Below are positions 6,310 through 11,247 of a stretch of 11,247 nt of DNA, piece by piece. Source of the DNA: Acidobacteriota bacterium (lineage in GTDB: Bacteria; Acidobacteriota; Blastocatellia; Pyrinomonadales; Pyrinomonadaceae); contig JAHEEZ010000109.1 of the NCBI GenBank assembly GCA_024640445.1, positions 1-11,247 on the forward strand, written 5' to 3'. The notes beneath the pieces are model-generated. The model made no database searches, was not told the origin of the DNA, and saw only the letters and a list, made by a program, of their open reading frames with translations. Within the stretch, counting starts at the first letter, position 1. Each line of letters opens with the position of its first letter. The translations under genes were made by a program, and so were the position numbers.

Positions 6310-7407
6310 TTACCAATCTGCCTCTATGCGGTAATCATCCCGGCCCCCTTTGGAGTCGCGTATCTCAATTACGGCAGTATAGTTGTTGGAACTCCTCGGC
6401 TGCTGGATGACCCGGACGGAACCGCGTCCGCTCCTCTTATCGACCCGAACGTTAAGGTTCTGCCGGGTCAGCGTCTTATTGATATCAAACCTCTCGTTCC
6501 TCAAAGACTGGCCGGAAATGATTCTTGAAGACACGCGGTTACCCCTGATAGAGATCCTGACCACGTCGTCAACGCTTCCGCTCCAGGTCATTCCCTGGCC
6601 GTAGTTGTTGCCATAATCAGGTCTATCATTTCCGTATCCCTGATCCCAGTTGAGCTCAAACGAATAGAAGTCGTCGCCGCCGTTGGAATCGTATATCTCA
6701 ACCACAGCGGAATAATTGTTCGAACTGGATGGCTGCTGGATCACCCTCACGGAACCCCTTCCATCACGTTTTCTGACATCAACTCGCACGTTATTCCTGG
6801 GAAGCTGGTTCCTGAAATTCGATCTGACCTGCGTCGGCTGTCTGCCGCTCAGAGCACGTGCCGATGCGTTGCGACCGCGGACCGTTACGCGCACCCTGTC
6901 ATCTACGCGGCCTTGCCAGGTCATATCCGCGTTGCCACTGTAATCCGGCCGGTTTGGCTGGTTCGGATAGTCATTATATCCGCCGCCGTCCCAGGTAAGC
7001 TCGAACCGGTAATTGTCAGAGCCCCCTTTGTCATCGTAGATCTCAATGAGCGCAGTGTAGTTGTTTCGGGAACTCGGCTGCTCGATCACCCTTACATCGC
7101 CGCGTCCGTCCCTCTTGTTTACACGTACGTTCACATTTCTCCGAGGCAGCGAACTTCTGAAGTTCGAACTCGCGCCTCTCACAGACTGCCCGGACAATAC
7201 CCTCACCCTGGCGTTCCTGTTCTGAACTCGGATCTGGACCCGGTCATCTACCTGACCCGACCACGTCATATCCCAGCTCTGGACCGCATTTTTCGCTTCG
7301 ACCCCATTCCCGTTGCCGAAAGCAGCGGCATCAGAGACGAAAAGAGAAATGCCCAGAAATATCGTTGCCGTCAACGCGAGACACGTCCTTGAAACCTTAC
7401 TCTTCAT
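6310..7407 (-). CDS. Secreted protein with three copies of the same unrecognised 93-residue domain
   Basis: This is a 365-residue paralogue of the neighbouring four-repeat protein. The signal peptide covers about residues 1-29 (hydrophobic core LALTATIFLGISLFV, likely cleavage after DAAA). Then come three units of exactly 93 residues at 47-139, 162-254 and 273-365, with Asn/Pro/Tyr/Gly-rich linkers of 22 and 18 residues. Each begins MTW-x-G-x-VDD-x-V and ends on Trp; the protein stops on the Trp of unit three. The mature part has no Cys. A second ATG at 7419 would add four residues, but the GGGGGA Shine-Dalgarno (7417-7412) lies between the two ATGs at good spacing for 7407, so 7407 is preferred. 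It lies between an unrelated secreted protein gene (upstream) and its paralogue (downstream). Function is unknown; extracellular or periplasmic location is inferred from the signal peptide. Confidence 0.88.
   Translation of the reverse strand: MKSKVSRTCLALTATIFLGISLFVSDAAAFGNGNGVEAKNAVQSWDMTWSGQVDDRVQIRVQNRNARVRVLSGQSVRGASSNFRSSLPRRNVNVRVNKRDGRGDVRVIEQPSSRNNYTALIEIYDDKGGSDNYRFELTWDGGGYNDYPNQPNRPDYSGNADMTWQGRVDDRVRVTVRGRNASARALSGRQPTQVRSNFRNQLPRNNVRVDVRKRDGRGSVRVIQQPSSSNNYSAVVEIYDSNGGDDFYSFELNWDQGYGNDRPDYGNNYGQGMTWSGSVDDVVRISIRGNRVSSRIISGQSLRNERFDINKTLTRQNLNVRVDKRSGRGSVRVIQQPRSSNNYTAVIEIRDSKGGRDDYRIEADW
6313..6591 (-). repeat. Domain unit 3 of the three-repeat protein
   Basis: Residues 273-365 (93 residues), from MTWSGSVDDVV to the terminal Trp. 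It carries SGQSLRNERFD, matching the SGQRLSNERFD of the last unit of the neighbouring protein. Its GRG turn reads SGRGSV. Confidence 0.88.
6646..6924 (-). repeat. Domain unit 2 of the three-repeat protein
   Basis: Residues 162-254 (93 residues), from MTWQGRVDDRV to SFELNW. It is close to unit 1 of the same protein (R-SNFR---LPR-NV stretch shared). Its GRG turn reads DGRGSV. Confidence 0.88.
6991..7269 (-). repeat. Domain unit 1 of the three-repeat protein
   Basis: Residues 47-139 (93 residues), from MTWSGQVDDRV to RFELTW. It has EQP where most units have QQP. Its GRG turn reads DGRGDV. Confidence 0.88.
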
Positions 7408-7411
7408 GTTT

Positions 7412-7417
7412 TCCCCC
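7412..7417 (-). promoter_or_regulatory. Shine-Dalgarno that decides the start of the three-repeat gene
   Basis: GGGGGA on the - strand lies four bases upstream of the ATG at 7407 but downstream of the ATG at 7419, so the inner ATG is the likely start. Confidence 0.65.
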
Positions 7418-7450
7418 ATGTTGTTCGATTAATGTGCTGATTGAGCGGAT

Positions 7451-7609
7451 TTAGTCTACCGCATCGAATTGCGTTTTGCTAGGATTGGATTTCTGAGGGG
7501 CTTCCGCGAAGTGACTTGAACTCGCTCCTGACCTTACACTTGCCGGCTTGGCAACGGTCTGGGCCTCAGCCGCCGAAGCGAGTACCGCCAATAGTAGTTT
7601 TTCCGTCAA
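7451..7609 (-). other. Possible small secreted peptide or gene remnant
   Basis: An open frame in the 244-base gap between the orphan secreted gene and the three-repeat gene reads LTEKLLLAVLASAAEAQ at its beginning, which resembles a signal peptide with AEA-Q cleavage. About 35 Ser/Ala/Lys-rich residues follow before the stop. The only starts are TTG codons (7609, 7621 or 7648) and none has a Shine-Dalgarno. It may be a decayed gene, a small secreted peptide, or chance. Nothing else was found in this gap; no convincing promoter for the three-repeat gene was seen. Confidence 0.2.
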
Positions 7610-7651
7610 AAGACAACGCAAGATGCAGGTATCTGGTAACTTTCCCAACGC

Positions 7652-8614
7652 TCAATTGCAGGGTTTGGCCGAATAGTCATCGTGGCCGCGGCCTTCCCAG
7701 CATCTCCAGCCTTTTGAATACGAAACCAGTTTCCAAACTCCATCTGTACCCCTTTGCATTCCCATTACTTCTCTCTTGCCTCGAACCGAATCATCCAGAT
7801 AGCCGTCGTCGGTGATGGTGATGGTTAGCCTTTCAAGTTCATCCGCGCCCGGCGCCTTGATGGTTATAGTGCGTTCCATCGTCTCGGAGAATTCGCCCGC
7901 TAACTTCAGCGCCACCTGCTCAGCGGACCGCGTCCATACTTCATTTTTTGACGCGGCCTCCGCGATCATCTTGTTGTGGGCGGCAATATCCTGCGATTCA
8001 AGCCCCGATTCGGAAGAGTTGGCGTCCGAAAGACCCTCGTCTTTCAGAGGACTGGAAACGGAGATCGTATAGATGTAGGCACCCGGTGTATAACGTTTTG
8101 TCGTGCGCGAACTACCCTGATAGATGCCCGCCATTCCCTTCTCACTCAATAATCGAAACGAGTAGTCTTTTGGGCCATTCTCAAAGTCGGCGTATTCGCG
8201 GGACTCGATCTCGCTCAACATTATCTCGGTGACTTTCCCTGCCAGTTTCTCTGCATTCGATATCTTCATTCCGGGAAATAGTCCTTGCGGTGTCTTGTAC
8301 TTTGAACTAAGAACCTCGATGTACTCGATCTTTGCGGCATCGTTGATCCGGGCTTCCGGATCATCTTCTCCGGCGAACAGGACCATATGGGTTTCCCCGG
8401 ACCTCTCGACGGAAATGAGCGCCAGCCCTTCACCGTCGGAAGTCCTCTTCATCTCAAATCCGGGCATCGCTTTGCGCGCCTCGGCGACCGTCATACCTGT
8501 CTTTACGGGACCCGCCGAATTGGGACCGATGTTGAAACTTTCCTGTCCGAACGCAGTGCCGGCGAGCAATGCAATTGTTAATACCGAAAGAGAACTGAAG
8601 AATCGAACTTTCAT
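7652..8614 (-). CDS. Exported protein of unknown function with a two-cysteine C-terminal tail
   Basis: I do not recognise this family. The 320 residues begin with a signal peptide (MKVRFFSSL, hydrophobic core to about 21, cleavage near AFG-Q at 23/24). The N-terminal half has two similar short motifs, VKTGMTVAEARKAM (37-50) and FPGMKISNAEKLAGK (113-127), perhaps two related subdomains. Residues about 190-215 are Ser/Glu/Asp-rich and look like a flexible linker. The C-terminal half is predicted mixed helix/strand and ends WRCWEGRGHDDYSAKPCN; C305 and C319 are the only cysteines in the protein and could form a disulfide. The frame is open to 8665, but the ATG at 8614 is chosen because a perfect AGGAGG (8626-8621) lies six bases upstream and the signal peptide begins there. 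It lies upstream of the two repeat-domain genes on the same strand with a 244-base gap; a shared role is possible but not shown. Confidence 0.85.
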   Translation of the reverse strand: MKVRFFSSLSVLTIALLAGTAFGQESFNIGPNSAGPVKTGMTVAEARKAMPGFEMKRTSDGEGLALISVERSGETHMVLFAGEDDPEARINDAAKIEYIEVLSSKYKTPQGLFPGMKISNAEKLAGKVTEIMLSEIESREYADFENGPKDYSFRLLSEKGMAGIYQGSSRTTKRYTPGAYIYTISVSSPLKDEGLSDANSSESGLESQDIAAHNKMIAEAASKNEVWTRSAEQVALKLAGEFSETMERTITIKAPGADELERLTITITDDGYLDDSVRGKREVMGMQRGTDGVWKLVSYSKGWRCWEGRGHDDYSAKPCN

Positions 8615-8620
8615 TGTTTG

Positions 8621-8626
8621 CCTCCT
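8621..8626 (-). promoter_or_regulatory. Strong Shine-Dalgarno that decides the start of the orphan exported protein
   Basis: A perfect AGGAGG on the - strand lies six bases before the ATG at 8614, arguing against longer versions of the protein starting at 8665. Confidence 0.8.
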
Positions 8627-8667
8627 GAAAGGCTGTCTGCCTTTCCGTGGTAGATCGTAAACCAAGG

Positions 8668-8673
8668 ATTATA
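8668..8673 (-). promoter_or_regulatory. Probable -10 element of the orphan exported protein gene
   Basis: A perfect TATAAT on the - strand about 53 bases before the start codon. The hexamer 17 bases upstream (AAGGTC) is a poor -35, so the promoter may need an activator or use another sigma factor. Confidence 0.45.
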
Positions 8674-8907
8674 GCTCATCGAAAACTGATGACCTTCTGC
8701 CGGTCCCCGAACGCATCCGCACGAGGGTTCTTGCCGAAATCCGCCAATTAATCTTCCGTTTATGTACATGTCCGTATGCTTCAGGTCATCCGGGGACAAG
8801 TTCCTCGGAAAACTCTTTGATTCGGGTCTTCACGGCCCGGTTCAAACCCTGTAGTAATTCTTCATTCGTTAAGCAGGCGAATGCATGTCTGAATCAGGAA
8901 TAGAGGC

Positions 8908-8982
8908 GGGGGTTCCGATGCGTTAAAGAGCGAACCGGAACCACCGTTCAACAAATGCGGAGTCTTGCATCGGTCAACCCCC
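8908..8982. repeat. Imperfect inverted repeat, 14 paired bases with a 2-base bulge
   Basis: GGGGGTTCCGATGC (8908-8921) pairs with GCATCGG-TC-AACCCCC (8967-8982), the TC being a bulge. The 45-base loop can form its own competing hairpin with the left arm (GGTTCCG with CGGAACC). Confidence 0.55.
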
Positions 8983-9030
8983 GGCCGATCGGTCCGCAAG
9001 AGCGAAACCTACGAAGGTTCGTTCGCGATC

Positions 9031-9096
9031 AATAGCCGCGGCTGGCGCCAATTTCCGGTTAGGAAGGTAAAAAAGCAAGCGCCATCTGCGGCTATT
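9031..9096. repeat. Inverted repeat with 18-base arms upstream of murA
   Basis: AATAGCCGCGGCTGGCGC (9031-9048) and GCGCCATCTGCGGCTATT (9079-9096) match as reverse complements at 16 of 18 positions, separated by 30 bases. On the + strand the right arm runs into TTCTTAC, so it could be a long-loop terminator of an upstream + transcript; it could also be a small repeat element or the basal stem of a structured RNA. Confidence 0.6.
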
Positions 9097-9141
9097 TTCT
9101 TACTCAAAGTTCCGCTCAGGACTCCCGGCCATTCCCGCCTT

Positions 9142-9170
9142 TTTTCATACCACTCTTGTCGTGATAAGAT
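9142..9170 (+). promoter_or_regulatory. Probable murA promoter with extended -10
   Basis: TGATAAGAT (9162-9170) reads as an extended -10 (TGn plus TAAGAT, five of six to consensus). TTTTCA (9142-9147) is a four-of-six -35 at a 17-base spacer. It would start a transcript about 66 bases ahead of the murA ATG. Confidence 0.55.
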
Positions 9171-9242
9171 TTCGGTTCATTCAGATAGTCAACTCCGCGG
9201 GCGTAAGCCTCGCCTTATCTGCGGTAAACGAGCCGAAAGAAT

Positions 9243-10544
9243 ATGGACAAGTTTTTGATCAAGGGCGGAACACCCCTGCACGGAAAGATCGCTATCAGCG
9301 GGGCCAAGAACTCAGCGCTTCCGTGCCTCGCGGCAACGCTTCTAAGTGCCAAAACGGTAACGCTGCATAACGTGCCTTACGTCCGCGACCTGATCACCCA
9401 ACGAAGGCTCCTCGAGGATCTCGGCGCGACCACTCTTACTCCGGACGTTCATACTCACAAGATCACGGCGGCGCACATAGAAAGTTTTGAGGCGCCGTAT
9501 GAACTGGTTAAGACGATGAGAGCGAGTGTTCTCGCGCTCGGCCCGCTACTGGGGCGCTTTGGTAAGGCAAAGGTCAGCCTTCCGGGCGGATGCGCGATCG
9601 GCACCCGGCCGATCGACCTTCATCTGCGCGCATTTGAAAAGCTTGGCGCTGTAGTCTCGCTTGAATCCGGCGACGTGGTCGCGAAGGCGCCAAAGGGCAG
9701 ACTGGTCGGCTCAGAACTCGATTTTGAGAAGGTAACGGTCACGGGAACGGAGAACGTGATGATGGCCGCCGTCCTTGCGGAAGGCACGACCGTTATTCAC
9801 AACGCCGCATGCGAACCTGAAATACCCGATCTTGCGGATCTTCTGAACAAGATGGGAGCGAAAGTTTCGGGCGCCGGCACTCCGAAGATCACCATCGAAG
9901 GCGTCGAGGCTCTCGGCGAAGCGGAACACTGGATAATCCCTGACCGTATCGAGACAGGCACATTCATAGTCGCGGCGGCGATAACGAACGGCGAACTGGA
10001 GATCACGAGTTGCCGGCCGGACCACCTGGGAGCTGTGATCGATATGCTCCGCGAGGTCGGTGTTGAGATCGATCAGCCTGACCCGACGACTCTCCACGTG
10101 CGGAACAGCAACGCCGGCCTGAGATCAAAAGACATCACCACAGAGCCGTATCCTCTTTTCCCGACTGATATGCAGGCGCAGTACATGGCCTTGATGACCC
10201 AGGCCGAGGGGACCTCGGTCGTCACTGAAACGATCTTCGAGAACCGCTTCATGCACGCTTCCGAGTTGATCCGCATGGGAGCGGATATCGAGATCCACGG
10301 CAACCAGGCCACGGTAAAGGGCAAAGTCAGGCTTAAAGGCGCGCCCGTACTGGCTTCGGACCTTCGCGCTTCGGCGTCGTTGGTACTTGCAGGCCTTTGC
10401 GCCGAAGGCGAGACGCTGATCGACCGCGTTTACCACATCGACCGAGGCTACGAGACGATAGTCAGAAAGATAAGCTCGATCGGCGGCAACATCGAGCGAC
10501 TGAAGGACCATATGTCCACGGCCGCCCCGGAGACCTCCGGTTGA
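9243..10544 (+). CDS. murA: UDP-N-acetylglucosamine 1-carboxyvinyltransferase
   Basis: The 433 residues are slightly longer than the typical 418-420. The enzyme transfers enolpyruvate from PEP to UDP-GlcNAc, the first committed step of peptidoglycan synthesis, in the cytoplasm. Visible hallmarks: GAKNSALP with K22 and N23 for substrate binding; LPGGCAIGTRP with the catalytic-loop Cys at 117 (position 115 in E. coli numbering) and R122; the UDP-sugar site PTDMQAQ with D309; and DLRASASL (D373, R375) and DRGYE (R401). Because Cys is present rather than Asp, this should be the fosfomycin-sensitive type, by family knowledge. The last 12 or so residues (after LKDHM) are a small non-conserved tail. 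Upstream AGCCGAAAGAAT gives only a weak Shine-Dalgarno, but MDKFLIKGG is the expected N-terminus. A probable promoter lies about 75 bases upstream; guaA follows 91 bases later. Confidence 0.97.
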   Translation: MDKFLIKGGTPLHGKIAISGAKNSALPCLAATLLSAKTVTLHNVPYVRDLITQRRLLEDLGATTLTPDVHTHKITAAHIESFEAPYELVKTMRASVLALGPLLGRFGKAKVSLPGGCAIGTRPIDLHLRAFEKLGAVVSLESGDVVAKAPKGRLVGSELDFEKVTVTGTENVMMAAVLAEGTTVIHNAACEPEIPDLADLLNKMGAKVSGAGTPKITIEGVEALGEAEHWIIPDRIETGTFIVAAAITNGELEITSCRPDHLGAVIDMLREVGVEIDQPDPTTLHVRNSNAGLRSKDITTEPYPLFPTDMQAQYMALMTQAEGTSVVTETIFENRFMHASELIRMGADIEIHGNQATVKGKVRLKGAPVLASDLRASASLVLAGLCAEGETLIDRVYHIDRGYETIVRKISSIGGNIERLKDHMSTAAPETSG

Positions 10545-10623
10545 ATAATAGACAGATTTTGGTCAGATCAGCCAATGAGGCTTGGTCGATCACCGGGTAA
10601 ACCCAAATCCTTACAGTTATCTC

Positions 10624-10627
10624 GGAG
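10624..10627 (+). promoter_or_regulatory. Shine-Dalgarno supporting the TTG start of guaA
   Basis: GGAG lies eight bases before the TTG at 10636. The 91-base gap after murA (10545-10635) shows no clear terminator and no clear promoter, so guaA may be partly read from murA. Confidence 0.6.
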
Positions 10628-10635
10628 AACCTGAC

Positions 10636-11247
10636 TTGCACCACGAACTAATCCTTATCCTCGATTTCGGTTCGCAATACACACAGTTGATCGCCCGGCG
10701 CGTACGCGAGCAGGGTATCTACTGCGAGATCCACCCGTTCCACCTTGCGTTGGACAAGATCGATGAAATGGCGCCAAAGGGGATCATCCTTTCCGGCGGT
10801 CCTTCGAGCGTGACCGACGAGGACGCCCCGCGTGTGTCCGCCGATTTCTATGATCGCGTAAAGGTCCCAATCCTCGGCATCTGCTACGGTATGCAGCTGT
10901 TCGCGATCGATCTCGGCGGCGCATCCGAACCCGCGGCAAGGCGGGAGTACGGCCGCGCCGAACTGAAAAGGCTGAGCGGAAAGACCGCGCTTTTCACGGA
11001 CCTGCCGGAAAAACTCGATGTTTGGATGAGCCACGGTGACCACGTAACGGAACTTCCTGAAGGATTCATCAAGACGGCGACCACGGGAGACGTAATAACC
11101 GCGATCGAAAATGCGGACCGTGGAATTTACGGCGTTCAATTCCATCCCGAGGTATCACATACCCCCAGGGGTGCTGACGTGCTCAAGAATTTCCTCTTCG
11201 ACATATGCGGCTGTCACGGCGACTGGACTCCGCAGCAGTTCATTGAA
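10636..11247 (+). CDS. guaA: GMP synthase (glutamine-hydrolysing), N-terminal glutaminase part; runs off the window
   Basis: The frame runs from TTG at 10636 through the last base (204 codons); the full enzyme is about 510-525 residues, so the ATP-pyrophosphatase and dimerisation domains lie beyond the window. The enzyme converts XMP to GMP using ATP and ammonia released from glutamine. The class I glutamine amidotransferase domain is clear: ILDFGSQYTQLIARRVRE (8-25), ILSGGPSSV (51-59), GICYGMQ with the nucleophile Cys at 83, REYGRAEL (103-110), MSHGDHV (131-137), and QFHPEVSHT with His170 and Glu172 completing the catalytic triad. The end, NFLFDICGCHGDW, is the usual transition toward the synthetase domain. 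No ATG exists near the expected N-terminus; TTG with GGAG eight bases upstream is the likely start. The preceding gene is murA; no functional link beyond co-location is evident. Confidence 0.96.
   Translation, partial: MHHELILILDFGSQYTQLIARRVREQGIYCEIHPFHLALDKIDEMAPKGIILSGGPSSVTDEDAPRVSADFYDRVKVPILGICYGMQLFAIDLGGASEPAARREYGRAELKRLSGKTALFTDLPEKLDVWMSHGDHVTELPEGFIKTATTGDVITAIENADRGIYGVQFHPEVSHTPRGADVLKNFLFDICGCHGDWTPQQFIE

Larger units (their letters stand above)
8800..9141. other. Gene-free gap with several inverted repeats
   Basis: No convincing coding region was found on either strand here; the overlapping open frames lack ribosome-binding sites and protein-like composition. The stretch holds a small hairpin (CATTCG 8863-8868 with CGAATG 8878-8883), the larger inverted repeats listed separately, and mutually exclusive alternatives such as GGTTCCG 8911-8917 with CGGAACC 8936-8942, and ATCGGTC 8969-8975 with GGCCGAT 8983-8989. 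It could encode a structured RNA or be the decayed remains of something else. Confidence 0.4.

Noticed and set aside
4450..7100. Recurring short DNA strings (for example TAGTTGTTG and GGCTGCTGGATGACC) that could suggest a CRISPR or dispersed repeat
   Set aside because: They recur about every 300 bases inside the coding repeats and encode the conserved QQP and NN(Y/F)T segments; spacing and divergence do not fit a CRISPR array.
6913..7392. 159-codon + frame opposite the three-repeat gene
   Set aside because: It is an antisense shadow of the repeat units, with no ribosome-binding site or recognisable domain.
8611..8799. 62-codon - frame upstream of the orphan exported protein
   Set aside because: It starts at a TTG without Shine-Dalgarno, covers the probable promoter and ribosome-binding site of the next gene, and has no recognisable composition.
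8831..8855. GGTTCAAACC, resembling a tRNA T-arm
   Set aside because: The flanking bases do not form the five-pair T stem, and no acceptor, D or anticodon arm can be placed around it.
8965..9258. 97-codon + frame running into the start of murA
   Set aside because: It crosses the inverted repeat and the murA promoter, has no Shine-Dalgarno, and its Arg/Ser-rich product looks like non-coding translation.
10545..10635. Possible promoter or terminator between murA and guaA
   Set aside because: TTGGTC at 10582 has no -10 at proper spacing, and no stable hairpin with a U tract is visible.

Overview
The window looks like chromosomal DNA of a moderately GC-rich Gram-negative-type bacterium. Core genes use ATG or TTG starts, intrinsic terminators are present, and several secreted proteins have signal peptides ending in a small residue followed by Gln. 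The overall flavour (FGGY gluconokinase next to transketolase, a secreted Kelch protein, Arg/Asn-rich secreted repeat proteins) would fit an Acidobacteriota-like organism. That is an impression: no rRNA or other decisive taxonomic marker is present.

Left arm (1-4390, + strand): the 3' part of an FGGY-family gluconokinase overlaps by 4 bases a gene for a secreted six-repeat Kelch protein. A hairpin starts right after the Kelch stop codon, a 193-base gap follows, and then comes a complete transketolase gene. Gluconokinase makes 6-phosphogluconate and transketolase works in the non-oxidative pentose phosphate branch, so this arm is a pentose-phosphate neighbourhood. A strong, nearly symmetric terminator (4357-4384) separates transketolase from the convergent genes.

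Middle (4409-8614, - strand): three consecutive genes for exported proteins of unknown function, transcribed right to left. The upstream one (7652-8614) is a 320-residue orphan with a two-cysteine C-terminal tail. The other two (6310-7407 and 4409-6064) are paralogues built from three and four copies of the same 93-94 residue domain, each protein ending exactly on the last Trp of its last copy. I do not recognise this domain. It is the most interesting item in the window. All three genes have strong purine-rich Shine-Dalgarno sequences, and two have a perfect TATAAT a short way upstream.

Right arm (8615-11247): about 630 bases without a convincing gene but with several sizeable inverted repeats, then murA (first committed step of peptidoglycan synthesis) and the 5' part of guaA (GMP synthase, glutaminase domain) on the + strand. 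guaA begins at a TTG codon and runs off the window. The right arm is ordinary housekeeping apart from the structured gap in front of murA. I saw no mobile element, CRISPR array, tRNA or rRNA.
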